From Pseudaquidulcibacter sp964443435 (GTDB lineage: Bacteria; Pseudomonadota; Alphaproteobacteria; Caulobacterales; Aquidulcibacteraceae): 39,927 nucleotides of DNA. The DNA lies in assembly GCA_964443435.1 (NCBI GenBank), contig CAYUCW010000015.1:1-39927 (forward strand), in the 5' to 3' direction. Shown here in pieces: positions 14,361-22,953 of the stretch (the first letter of the stretch is position 1; every line of letters begins with the position of its first letter). A program made the position numbers and the translations under genes. The notes below the pieces were generated by a model. It did no database searches, was not told where the DNA came from, and worked only from the letters and a program-made list of their open reading frames with translations.

Positions 14361-17333
14361 TTGAAAAACAATACTATATTTAAATTATTAACTACTGCTT
14401 CGTCAGTAGCAATTGCGGCATTTGCATTTGATGTTGCACCAAGTTTCGCACAATCAACCACTGCTGCTAGCGAAACAGTTATCGTAACAGGTTTCCGTAA
14501 TTCAGTCAGAAGCTCTATCGCAACTAAAAAGCGCGAAACTGATATCGTAGATTCTATTTCTGCTGAAGATGTTGGTAAGTTTCCAGATAATAACTTAGCT
14601 GAATCTTTACAACGTATTCCGGGTGTTGCGATTGATCGTGATGGCGGCGAAGGTAAATCAATCACTGTTCGTGGTCTTGGCCCTGACTTTACACGCGTTC
14701 GTTTAAATGGCCTTGAAGCTATTTCAACAACTGGCGGTAAAGATAAAGATGGCGGTGCAAACCGTGGTCGCGGCTTTGACTTTAACGTTTTCGCTTCTGA
14801 CCTATTTAACTCATTAACAGTAAGAAAAACTATTGCGGCTGAAACTGAAGAAGGTTCTTTAGGCGCAACTGTTGACCTTAGAACTGCTAGACCTTTTGAT
14901 TATAAAGGTTTCACAATGGCTGGCTCTTTACAAGGCGGCTATAATGACCTTAATGAAAACGTAAGTGGTCGTGGTTCATTCATGGCTTCAAACCGCTTTA
15001 TGGGCGGCAAACTTGGCGCATTAATTTCAGTTGCTTATAGCCAACGTGAAACTATGGAAGAAGGCGCAAACTCTGGACGTTGGCAGAATGCTTATTCTGC
15101 TGGTAACGCTGGCCGCTTCAATAGCTATAGCACTGTTGCAGGTGGAACTGATTTCAATACTACTACTAGCGCATTTCCTAATGTTATTACGCCATGTACA
15201 ACTGCTACAACTAGGGTTTGTAACACAACAGAAATTAACGCTGTAAACCCTACTCTTACTGGTGAAGCAGTTAATGTTTCGCAAGCTTTAGTTCCACGTT
15301 TCTTGCGTTTCTCTCAGTTCATTACTGATAATGAAAGACTTGGTATCACTGGTTCATTACAATATAGACCAACTGATAATACTACATTCACTTTAGACGT
15401 ATTACATTCTGAATTTAATGCAGATAGAATTGAATATAACCTAGAGCCGATTTCTTTCTCTCGTAATAATACTGGCTTACCACAAACAGATGTATATAAT
15501 TATACAATCGATAGCCGTAAAATTATGACAAAAGCTGCTTTCAATGATGTTGATATTCGTTCTGAAATGCGTTTTGACGCTCTAAAAACTACTTTTGACC
15601 AAGTAAATTTCACAATGGAGCAGAATTTTAGCGATAAATTATCTGGTCGTTTATTAATTGGTTCGTCTAAATCATTCTTAGACAATTCAGAGCAAACAAC
15701 TTTCACATTTGAATCATACAATGTTCGTGGTTATTCATATGACCTTACTGATATGACTAACCCAGTTATTAATTATGGCACTTCTGCAAGTGGCTGTAAT
15801 ATTGCTATGCCTTGTTATTGGACTTATGCCGCACCTTCATCGGCTACTGCTTCAACTAATGCCAATGGCGATGCGTCACTTGTAAGACTTCGTCCGCTTA
15901 CAGTTACAAATGAATATAAAACTGGCGCTTTAGATTTCAAATATGATTATAATGATAATTTCAAATTTAAATTTGGTGGATCATTTAAAGAATTTGGTTT
16001 CGCAACAACTGAACTTCGTCGTTATACAACTTCACCTTTAACTAATAACGAAGCTGTTGAGCCTGGTTCATTAATGCAGACTACTATTAATGGAAATATA
16101 GCTTCACATGCTAGATCTATTAATGTTGCTGGTGTTACTTATTTAGTTCCAGATTTAGATATTATTCGCGATAAATTCCAATATAATTGTAATTGCGTAA
16201 ATTCATTTGGTACATTTACTCTAAATGCTCTGAACAATGCGGCGCGCGCAAATAATCGTTCTGCTTTAGAAGCTGATACAGCTTTCTATTTACAGTCTGA
16301 TTATAAAGCTACATTACTTAATATGCCTGTTAGAGGTAATATTGGTGTAAGATATGCGCAAACCAATCAAAGTGTAGAAGGTTATTTTGCACGTGGTACT
16401 GTTCTTGAAAACATAACTATTAAACGTACTTATGAAGACGTTCTTCCTTCTGCCAATTTAACAATTGAGCCGGTGAAAGATGTATTTGTAAGACTTGCGG
16501 CTTCTAAAGTTATTTCAAGACCTACACTTGCAAGTTTATCACCTGCTGGTTCTATCACTACATCTAGCCAAACTCTTGCAATTGGTAATCCATATCTGGA
16601 CCCAATCAGAGCAAATACATATGACATGAGCATTGAATGGTATCCAAACCGCGATACTATGTTCACTGTAAGCTTATTCAAGAAAGAAATTAACTCTTGG
16701 ATACAATCACTTACAAGAACTGTTCCATTCTCTGAAACTGGCTATGATGTGTCTTTGCTTGATGGTACTGGTCAAACAGGAACTACAACTTATACAGTTA
16801 CACAACCTGTAAATACTCCAGGTGGTGATTTAACTGGTTTTGAAGTTAGCTTAAACCAGCCATTCACTTTCCTTCCTGGATTATTATCTAAGACTGGTGC
16901 AATTCTTAACTATACTCAAGTTGATTCAAAAATTAACTATGTAATTTCGTCTTCTGCGACTGCTACATTATTTAGAGAATACAATCTTCTTGGTATGTCA
17001 CCTGTATCTTATAATGCGACACTTTATTATGAAGGTGACAAATTATCAGGTCGTGTGTCTTTGGCACATCGTGACTCTTATGTTTCTGTGTTACTACCTG
17101 GTTCATCAGCAGACTTATGGGGCAAAGAGCCTGTTAAATCTGTAGATGCGCAAGTTTCATATAAATATAATGACAAATTTACTTTTGTACTTGAAGGCGT
17201 TAACTTAACTAACGAAGTTCAAGACAGCCGTATTACTTATAATACTGCACAAGGTAATGTTGCTAATGATCTATTATTTGATATTTCAGAATCTGGTCGT
17301 CAGTATTATTTAGGTGTAAGATATAAATTCTAA
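14361..17333 (+). CDS. TonB-dependent outer-membrane receptor, probably for pectic oligosaccharides
   Basis: 990 residues. The signal peptide ends near residue 30 (PSFA|Q). The TonB box ETVIVTG is at 38-44. The plug domain runs from about 48, with PDNNLAESLQRIPGVAI at 75-91 and TVRGLGPDFTRVRLNG at 102-117. A long beta-barrel follows, ending in LGVRYKF with the terminal Phe typical of outer-membrane barrels. The style is that of the large carbohydrate receptors of Caulobacter and Sphingomonas relatives. The start is TTG at 14361 with GGGAGT upstream; the ATG at 14348 runs into a stop after two further codons. It has its own operator-promoter and terminator. The substrate is inferred from shared regulation with uxaC and kdu genes. 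Energy would come from a TonB system encoded elsewhere. Confidence 0.94.
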   Translation: MKNNTIFKLLTTASSVAIAAFAFDVAPSFAQSTTAASETVIVTGFRNSVRSSIATKKRETDIVDSISAEDVGKFPDNNLAESLQRIPGVAIDRDGGEGKSITVRGLGPDFTRVRLNGLEAISTTGGKDKDGGANRGRGFDFNVFASDLFNSLTVRKTIAAETEEGSLGATVDLRTARPFDYKGFTMAGSLQGGYNDLNENVSGRGSFMASNRFMGGKLGALISVAYSQRETMEEGANSGRWQNAYSAGNAGRFNSYSTVAGGTDFNTTTSAFPNVITPCTTATTRVCNTTEINAVNPTLTGEAVNVSQALVPRFLRFSQFITDNERLGITGSLQYRPTDNTTFTLDVLHSEFNADRIEYNLEPISFSRNNTGLPQTDVYNYTIDSRKIMTKAAFNDVDIRSEMRFDALKTTFDQVNFTMEQNFSDKLSGRLLIGSSKSFLDNSEQTTFTFESYNVRGYSYDLTDMTNPVINYGTSASGCNIAMPCYWTYAAPSSATASTNANGDASLVRLRPLTVTNEYKTGALDFKYDYNDNFKFKFGGSFKEFGFATTELRRYTTSPLTNNEAVEPGSLMQTTINGNIASHARSINVAGVTYLVPDLDIIRDKFQYNCNCVNSFGTFTLNALNNAARANNRSALEADTAFYLQSDYKATLLNMPVRGNIGVRYAQTNQSVEGYFARGTVLENITIKRTYEDVLPSANLTIEPVKDVFVRLAASKVISRPTLASLSPAGSITTSSQTLAIGNPYLDPIRANTYDMSIEWYPNRDTMFTVSLFKKEINSWIQSLTRTVPFSETGYDVSLLDGTGQTGTTTYTVTQPVNTPGGDLTGFEVSLNQPFTFLPGLLSKTGAILNYTQVDSKINYVISSSATATLFREYNLLGMSPVSYNATLYYEGDKLSGRVSLAHRDSYVSVLLPGSSADLWGKEPVKSVDAQVSYKYNDKFTFVLEGVNLTNEVQDSRITYNTAQGNVANDLLFDISESGRQYYLGVRYKF

Positions 17334-17357
17334 TTTATATTTTATCTTGTAATTTAT

Positions 17358-17390
17358 ATGGGCGACAGTTATCTGTCGCCCATTATTTTT
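17358..17390 (+). terminator. Terminator after the TonB-dependent receptor
   Basis: An 11-pair stem ATGGGCGACAG / CTGTCGCCCAT with a TTAT loop is followed by a T-rich stretch. It lies 24 bases after the receptor stop and 16 bases before the kdgK start. kdgK may therefore depend on partial read-through, or on a promoter that I cannot see in this short gap. Confidence 0.9.
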
Positions 17391-17406
17391 GAAAGGCATT
17401 AAAATA

Positions 17407-18420
17407 ATGAAAACTGAATTCACAAGCTTTGGCGAATTATTAGTAAGGCTTACTACTACATTGGGATTAACCATTGATAGGATGCCCGACTTAACCCCAT
17501 TTATTGGTGGTGCAGAAGCCAATGTTGCCGTGGGTCTTGCAAGGCTTGGTCACAAAACACAAGTTATTTCAATTTTGCCTGATAATGATTTGGGGCTTGC
17601 TGCATTAAGTGAGCTTAAAAGAAATGGCGTTATAACTGATAATATTCAAACTACTGAAGGCCGCATGGGGCTTTATTTTCTTACCCCAGGTGCAATTCAT
17701 AGACCATCTGAAATTATTTATGACCGCGCAAATTCGGCATTTGCAAATTTTGATTTTAGTCAGGTTAATTGGCAAGAAGCTTTAAAAGGCACACAATGGC
17801 TTCATATTTCTGGTGTTACTGCGGCACTTGGAATGAATGTTTTTAATGCCGCAAAAGACGCTATGAAAGCGGCAAAGGCACTTGGCATTAAAATTTCTTA
17901 TGATGGTAATTATAGGCCAAAACTTTGGGAAACTTGGTCAAAAGATGCACCAAAACTTATTCTAGAGCTTATGGAATATGCCGATTTAATGTTTGCAGGT
18001 CATAGAGATTTTGAACTTGTTTTTGGTCAAAAATTTGATGGTGATGGCGATATTAAAGAAACCAATGCCGCCGAATTTGCTTTTAAAAAGCTTCCAAACC
18101 TAAAACGAATTGCCAATACACCGCGAACGCAAATAAGTGCAAGCGTGAATATTCTGCGTGGTCTTATGCTTACGCGTGATGGTCATTATTCGACTAAAGA
18201 ATACGAAATCGATGGAATAGTAGATAGAATTGGCGGCGGCGATGCATTCGCAAGCGGTCTTATGCATGGCGTATTATCAGGTCTTGATGATGAAAGCTCC
18301 CTTAAACTTGGGATTGCTTCATGCTGTTTAAAGCATGCGCAACCTGGGGACTTTTGTCTTGCAACCAAAGCACAATTAGACAATTTCCTTAGTGATGGTG
18401 GTTTTGACGTTAAACGCTAA
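17407..18420 (+). CDS. kdgK: 2-keto-3-deoxygluconate kinase (PfkB family)
   Basis: Phosphorylates KDG to KDPG, the entry into the lower Entner-Doudoroff pathway. From ATG 17407 (GAAAGG upstream) it has 337 residues. The substrate-binding N-terminus reads FGELLVRL at 8-15, and GGAEANVAVGLARLG is at 34-48. YDGNYRPKLW at 165-174 is typical of KDG kinases. The C-terminal PfkB signature is DRIGGGDAFASG, with catalytic Asp279; most relatives have GAGD where this has GGGD. It follows the receptor directly after a hairpin, and its 3' end overlaps the opposite-strand NlpC/P60 gene by 11 bases. No KDPG aldolase is present nearby. Confidence 0.93.
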   Translation: MKTEFTSFGELLVRLTTTLGLTIDRMPDLTPFIGGAEANVAVGLARLGHKTQVISILPDNDLGLAALSELKRNGVITDNIQTTEGRMGLYFLTPGAIHRPSEIIYDRANSAFANFDFSQVNWQEALKGTQWLHISGVTAALGMNVFNAAKDAMKAAKALGIKISYDGNYRPKLWETWSKDAPKLILELMEYADLMFAGHRDFELVFGQKFDGDGDIKETNAAEFAFKKLPNLKRIANTPRTQISASVNILRGLMLTRDGHYSTKEYEIDGIVDRIGGGDAFASGLMHGVLSGLDDESSLKLGIASCCLKHAQPGDFCLATKAQLDNFLSDGGFDVKR

Positions 18421-19246
18421 ATCTTTTTATAGAGGTCACGGGAATACCTTTGGCCTCTATACGTTTTATTGCGATCTCTAAAGGCTCTATTGCCGTTTTC
18501 ATGTGATGGGCATTGGCGTGAATAATTGTATCCTTATCTATACAAATCGCCACATGACCTTTCCAGAATACTAGATCACCTTTTTCTTGATTACCAAAAC
18601 TGATTTCAGTACCAATTTTTTCCTGCATATAAGCATCGCGCGGATAAAAAATGCCGCAAGCCGAAAATGCCGATTGCACAAGACCCGAGCAATCAACACC
18701 CATTCCAGATTTACCGCCCCAAGTATAAGGTAATTCAAGAAAGCGTTTTGCGATTTCAATAGGGTCTTTATAATATTCATCTATTGGGCAAATATGATCC
18801 CCATAAATATACCCAAGTCCTTCGCAATAAATATAGCCATTTTCGGTCTTATCCGTAATATTCACAAAGGAATTTATAGAAAGCGTGGCATTAATTTTTG
18901 CCTGCACCCTTGGCATTTCAAAAGCATGAGTAACTTGGGCTTTTATTTTATACTTTGGTTCAAAAATTTTTTCACTTAGATATTTGGCTTCTATATAGCC
19001 AACATAATTATCAAGTGCCGCTTGCCCCCATGCAAAGCCGTCTTTTATGTCATAGACTTCGAAAATTTCACCATATAAAACTTCGGTTTCTTGTTCGGCA
19101 TTAATTTCAGGTTTTATTGATAATTTCACGCAAGGTGCGATAATTTGATATTTAACAGGCTCTCTAAATTCTTGCGCCGTGACTTCACCCTTAAGCTTTA
19201 GAGCGGCAATATCTTCACGATAAGGATTTAGTTTTTTATCAAGCAT
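18410..19246 (-). CDS. NlpC/P60 cysteine peptidase with SH3-like domains
   Basis: 278 residues. Probably a cell-wall peptide hydrolase that cuts gamma-D-glutamyl-diaminopimelate bonds. Two SH3-like regions (about 38-92 and 100-155) precede the NlpC/P60 domain. The catalytic Cys186 is in GVDCSGLVQSAF, the His231 in WKGHVAIC, and the third polar residue is likely His243 in IIHANAH. No signal peptide is visible, so it may recycle peptides inside the cell or be exported by another route. It starts on the last base of the MarR-type gene (TAATG overlap) and is thus coupled to it. An M17 aminopeptidase lies upstream on the same strand, a pairing I know from other alphaproteobacteria. Its end overlaps kdgK by 11 bases tail to tail. 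Confidence 0.87.
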   Translation of the reverse strand: MLDKKLNPYREDIAALKLKGEVTAQEFREPVKYQIIAPCVKLSIKPEINAEQETEVLYGEIFEVYDIKDGFAWGQAALDNYVGYIEAKYLSEKIFEPKYKIKAQVTHAFEMPRVQAKINATLSINSFVNITDKTENGYIYCEGLGYIYGDHICPIDEYYKDPIEIAKRFLELPYTWGGKSGMGVDCSGLVQSAFSACGIFYPRDAYMQEKIGTEISFGNQEKGDLVFWKGHVAICIDKDTIIHANAHHMKTAIEPLEIAIKRIEAKGIPVTSIKRFSV

Positions 19247-19671
19247 TAATGGCGATACATTTCATTATTATCTGGTGAATTCGCAGGTGTTGGGAATTGT
19301 AAACTATTTTTTACAAAACTCAATTGTGTATCTTTAATATTAGTAAGCCCTGAAACAATTATACCGGCTATTTGCGAAAGCTTTTCTGCGCCTTTATCAG
19401 TAGAGAATATAAAGACATTGCGCTTATCATTTTCATCGCGGACTCTTTTAACAAGTTCAAGCGCCTGCAAAGCATCAAGTGCGCGAACAATCGCGGGCTT
19501 ATTAAGACCCAATCGTTTGGCAAGACCACGAACAGTATGCTTTTCATCATCAAGGTGAATAGTAAGCAATATTGCAGTTTGACGCGTTGTTAAATCTGGC
19601 CCCTGCTCTTTTATAGATTTTTTGGCTATGTCACGCCATAAATCTAATGCCTCGCGCTTTACCAAATCCAT
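19246..19671 (-). CDS. MarR-family transcriptional regulator
   Basis: 141 residues with a winged helix-turn-helix. TARGETS in the sequence are LTTRQTAILLTIHL near 26-39, the recognition region HTVRGLAKRLGLNKPAIVRALDAL near 45-68 (shown in part), and the wing with VRDENDKRN. Such proteins usually act as dimers and often repress their own operon. Its start lies about 25 bases from an inverted repeat AATCAG-AAT-CTGATT, which may be its operator. The stop codon shares one base with the NlpC/P60 start, so it probably regulates that gene. The ligand is unknown. Confidence 0.84.
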   Translation of the reverse strand: MDLVKREALDLWRDIAKKSIKEQGPDLTTRQTAILLTIHLDDEKHTVRGLAKRLGLNKPAIVRALDALQALELVKRVRDENDKRNVFIFSTDKGAEKLSQIAGIIVSGLTNIKDTQLSFVKNSLQFPTPANSPDNNEMYRH

Positions 19672-19696
19672 TTTAAGTCCCTTTAGTGATAAAGAG

Positions 19697-19711
19697 AATC
19701 AGAATCTGATT
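19697..19711. promoter_or_regulatory. Candidate MarR-type operator
   Basis: The inverted repeat AATCAG, three bases, CTGATT lies 25 bases before the MarR-type start codon, between it and the M17 peptidase gene. Size and position suit an autoregulatory site, but only one copy is seen. Confidence 0.4.
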
Positions 19712-19747
19712 TGCAAATTAATTCAAGAGTCAAGCAAAGAGTTAAAA

Positions 19748-21109
19748 TTATTTTTGAAAGCGAGTTGTTAAAAGATCAAATACCGCTCTTACGCCTTGAA
19801 TCTCTCCACCCATAGGTTTTGCAGGCTTTTCCTTAGGATTCCAGCAATAAACGTCGAAATGAATCCATTCGATTTTATCCACAAATTTTTGCAAGAATAA
19901 TGCCGCAGTTATTGAGCCAGCAAAAGCGCCGCCACTATTTTTAATATCGGCAATAGAGCTCTCGAGGTCGTCATTATAATTTTCCCATAAAGGCATATTC
20001 CAGCAAAAATCCTTAGTATTTTCGCATGAAATTTTTAATTGTGAAGCCAATACCTCCTGATTGGTGTAAAATGGCGGAAGCTCCGGCCCTAATGCTACCC
20101 TTGCCGCCCCTGTGAGAGTGGCAAAATCAATTATAAGTTCGGCACCATCTTCTTTTGCTCTGGTAATGCTATCGGCAAGAATAAGCCTTCCTTCGGCGTC
20201 GGTATTATCAATTTCAACACTTATGCCAGATCTTGAAATAATAACGTCTGATGGGCGCATAGCATTACCCGCAACTGAATTTTCAACGATTGGCAAATAT
20301 ATTTTAATATCTAAATCCAATTCTTGGGTTGCAAGCAGCATTAAAAGACTTAGGGCGCAAGCAGAGCCGCCCATATCCTTTTTCATCATGCCCATATTTG
20401 AAAGCTTAAGATTAAGGCCGCCAGTGTCAAAAATCACGCCTTTTCCTATAATCGCAAGCTTTTTGGCATTCTTTTTAGGCTTTGAAATTATAATTAATCT
20501 TGGCGATTCTGCGCCGGCTTTGCCAACCGCATGTATAAGTGGATAGGCTTTTATGGCTTCATCTTTAATTATTTCGGCTTTACATTTTAATTTATTTGCG
20601 ATCTTAAGAATTATAGTTTCATAAGTATCAGGGGTTAAATCATTTGGCGGTAAATTAATTAAATCGCGTCCAATATTAATTGCATCTATTCTTTCGCAAA
20701 TATTTTTAGCATCAATATTCGGGGGCAATTTAAACCTGATTTTTTTTACTGGCTTTGTTTTATAAAGATTAAAACTATAAGCACCTAAGCCAAAATAGAA
20801 ATAAATTTCACTATTTTGATTTTCATCTTTTATTTCATAATCGCCTTCGGGTAATTTATTTAAAGAACCAAAAATCAAATTATCTTTAATTTCATTTATA
20901 CCAAAAAATACTTTTTCAATCTTTCCATTTGAATAAATTATTAAATTTGAACCAGCCGCAGCATTAAAGCCCGATATTTTGGCTTGTGCAATTTCATTTT
21001 CACTTAGGCTTTCCAAATTAGATATTAAATAAATCGGCGTTAATTGCGCATTTTCTTCATTAATGAAAAGGTTTTCAGCAATTACTAAACGCGCTTCTAA
21101 ATCGTACAT
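19748..21109 (-). CDS. M17 leucyl aminopeptidase family protein
   Basis: Cytoplasmic zinc or manganese aminopeptidase of the PepA/PepB family, 453 residues from ATG 21109. A GTG six bases earlier touches the AAGGGG ribosome site at 21116-21121 and is less likely. The metal-binding core is complete: GKGVIFDTGGLNLK near residue 220, MKKDMGGSA near 242, and the signature NTDAEGRLILADS near 298. The N-terminal domain (about 1-150) is more divergent, as is usual. It likely removes N-terminal amino acids from short peptides and may cooperate with the neighbouring NlpC/P60 peptidase in peptide recycling (inference). A 76-base gap separates it from the MarR-type gene. Confidence 0.9.
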   Translation of the reverse strand: MYDLEARLVIAENLFINEENAQLTPIYLISNLESLSENEIAQAKISGFNAAAGSNLIIYSNGKIEKVFFGINEIKDNLIFGSLNKLPEGDYEIKDENQNSEIYFYFGLGAYSFNLYKTKPVKKIRFKLPPNIDAKNICERIDAINIGRDLINLPPNDLTPDTYETIILKIANKLKCKAEIIKDEAIKAYPLIHAVGKAGAESPRLIIISKPKKNAKKLAIIGKGVIFDTGGLNLKLSNMGMMKKDMGGSACALSLLMLLATQELDLDIKIYLPIVENSVAGNAMRPSDVIISRSGISVEIDNTDAEGRLILADSITRAKEDGAELIIDFATLTGAARVALGPELPPFYTNQEVLASQLKISCENTKDFCWNMPLWENYNDDLESSIADIKNSGGAFAGSITAALFLQKFVDKIEWIHFDVYCWNPKEKPAKPMGGEIQGVRAVFDLLTTRFQK

Positions 21110-21262
21110 TTTCACCCCTTATTAAATCTTTATTAATTTTATAAAGCCAAAAATTTATAAAAAATTAACCAAAACAGAAAAAGATTAAGCCTTAAAATAT
21201 TTTATGCCAAAGCATTTATACATAAATACACGGCATATTATTCATAATTTTGGACTTATATT

Positions 21263-22120
21263 ATGAAAACAAACATTAGAAACCTTGTAATTGCTTCTGG
21301 CTTTGCAATTGGCCTTATATTTACTTCAAATGTAAATGCTTTTTCTTTTATTAAAAAGCCCGCTGCTAAGCCTGCAATGACGCCTGCGATACTTATGCCT
21401 GGCGAAACTGCACCAATTGCGAAAGATGCGCAAAAGTCAGAAGAAAAGCAAAAGCCAGCCACACAGGCACAAAGACAAAATGCTTTAAGTCTTTCGCCGG
21501 CGGCAGCATCGGTTTTCTGGATTAATGAGCTTTCTATTAATGCCAAAGATGAAACCGCAGCCATAGAAGCAAGTAAAGCCCTAAGGCTTTCTGGATCTGC
21601 TGAAAAAGCAACTGAGATTGCAGCATTTGGTATTCAATCTAACCCTGAAAGCGGTGCGTTATGGGCAAATCTTGGCCTAAGTCTTGTTGCCGATAAAAAG
21701 TTTGAATTTGCAATTGGCGTTTTAACCAAAGCCATAAGTATGAATCAAAATAATGATGGCCTATATAATGCTCTGGGTATTGCTTATGATAATGCCGAAA
21801 AATATGACGAAGCTTTGAATGCTTATAATAAAGGGCTTAGTATAAATCCAAATAATAGTGATATTCTTACAAATTATGGGCTTTCACTTGCACTTAGTGG
21901 CAAATTAACCGAAGCCGAAACTATATTAAGACGCGCAGTTGCCACTCCATTTGCACCAATAGAAGCAAGGCAAAATCTTGCGCTTATTATTGGCTTACAA
22001 GGAAGACTTGCTGAAAGTGAAAAAATTGCGTCGCAAGATTTAGCGCCCGATATTGCCGCAAAAAATATAGCTTATTTGAAATCTATACTTGGCGAAAATC
22101 AAGCTAGTAAATCCAATTAA
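21263..22120 (+). CDS. Exported tetratricopeptide-repeat protein (TadD-like)
   Basis: 285 residues. A signal peptide covers about residues 1-26 (cut after SNVNA). A Lys/Pro/Ala-rich linker extends to about 75. At least three TPR units follow between about 115 and 250, with the typical small and aromatic positions, for example ALWANLGLSLVADKKFEFAI and YNALGIAYDNAEKYDEALNAY. The layout resembles TadD, the TPR protein of Flp/Tad pilus systems, but no other tad gene is in the window, so this is only a similarity. It should act as a protein-protein scaffold in the periplasm. It ends in a hairpin shared with folE. Confidence 0.75.
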   Translation: MKTNIRNLVIASGFAIGLIFTSNVNAFSFIKKPAAKPAMTPAILMPGETAPIAKDAQKSEEKQKPATQAQRQNALSLSPAAASVFWINELSINAKDETAAIEASKALRLSGSAEKATEIAAFGIQSNPESGALWANLGLSLVADKKFEFAIGVLTKAISMNQNNDGLYNALGIAYDNAEKYDEALNAYNKGLSINPNNSDILTNYGLSLALSGKLTEAETILRRAVATPFAPIEARQNLALIIGLQGRLAESEKIASQDLAPDIAAKNIAYLKSILGENQASKSN

Positions 22121-22145
22121 AAAAAGCCCCGAAACGGGGCTTTTT
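22121..22145. terminator. Bidirectional terminator between the TPR gene and folE
   Basis: AAAAAGCCCCG, AAA, CGGGGCTTTTT is symmetric, with A on one side and T on the other. It can stop transcription from both convergent genes. Confidence 0.93.
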
Positions 22146-22152
22146 CTTTATA

Positions 22153-22770
22153 TTAATAGCCGCAAAGCCTTAAAAATCTATCTTTTAATTCTGGATTAGT
22201 TTTAAACACACCAGTATATTGTGTAGTGATTGTTGATACATTCGGATGATGAATTCCGCGTGTTGTCATACATTGATGTTTTGCATCAATAAGAATTGCA
22301 ACACCAAGCGGTTTCAAGGCTTCAGTAATGCATTCAATAATTTGCGCGGTCATTGTTTCTTGTGTTTGCAAGCGCTTACAGAAAATTTCTAAAACGCGGG
22401 CAATTTTTGAAATTCCAACCACATTTTTATCTGGCATATAGGCAATATGAGCTTTGCCAAGAATTGGAACCATATGATGCTCACAATGGCTTTCTACATC
22501 CATATCTTTAAGCATTACAATATCATCATAACCGCCGACATCTTCAAACGTTCTTGAAAGTTCGGCAACTGGATCTTGTGCATAGCCTGCAAAGAATTCT
22601 TTATATGCATCTACAACCCGTTTTGGGGTATCAAGAAGCCCTTCTCTATCAGGATTATCACCAGCCCACTCTATGAGGGTTCTTACTGCTTTCATAGCCT
22701 CTTCACGGCTTGGCCTTGCAGGTTTTACCATTTGGCCATTTTCATTTATCATATCCATATCTTTCCCCAT
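22153..22770 (-). CDS. folE: GTP cyclohydrolase I
   Basis: Converts GTP to dihydroneopterin triphosphate, the first step of folate and pterin synthesis. The protein has 205 residues. Family signatures are DTPKRVVDAYKEFFAGY near 62-78, the zinc/active-site stretch VESHCEHHMVPILGKAHI, and the C-terminal TTRGIHHPNVSTITTQYTG. The start is uncertain. ATG 22770 lacks a clear ribosome site, whereas GGGGAAAG lies just before the in-frame ATG at 22758, which would give 201 residues. It is convergent with the TPR gene, with a bidirectional terminator between. It may be functionally linked to the pabB-pabC fusion further on, also in folate synthesis. Confidence 0.95.
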   Translation of the reverse strand: MGKDMDMINENGQMVKPARPSREEAMKAVRTLIEWAGDNPDREGLLDTPKRVVDAYKEFFAGYAQDPVAELSRTFEDVGGYDDIVMLKDMDVESHCEHHMVPILGKAHIAYMPDKNVVGISKIARVLEIFCKRLQTQETMTAQIIECITEALKPLGVAILIDAKHQCMTTRGIHHPNVSTITTQYTGVFKTNPELKDRFLRLCGY

Positions 22771-22953
22771 TAAGGGGACGAGGGTCGAGCCGATTATAAA
22801 AAATAAAAGGTCTTAACGCCCGCCCGATTAACATACGCTTTAAAAAAGCGTTTGGATTTTTAACAATTTAAGTATTCCATTATTGTCTATAATAGATTAA
22901 TTGAAATCAATCTATAAATAATTACAAAATTGCTTACAATTAAAACTATATCT

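Noticed and set aside
20112..20546. Open frame of 144 codons antisense to the aminopeptidase
   Set aside because: It mirrors conserved M17 sequence on the other strand and has no ribosome site or family features.
22835..22851. Hairpin ACGCTTT-AAA-AAAGCGT before cysS
   Set aside because: The stem is AT-rich and short and no plus-strand gene ends upstream, so it is not supported as a terminator. A leader role for cysS cannot be shown.
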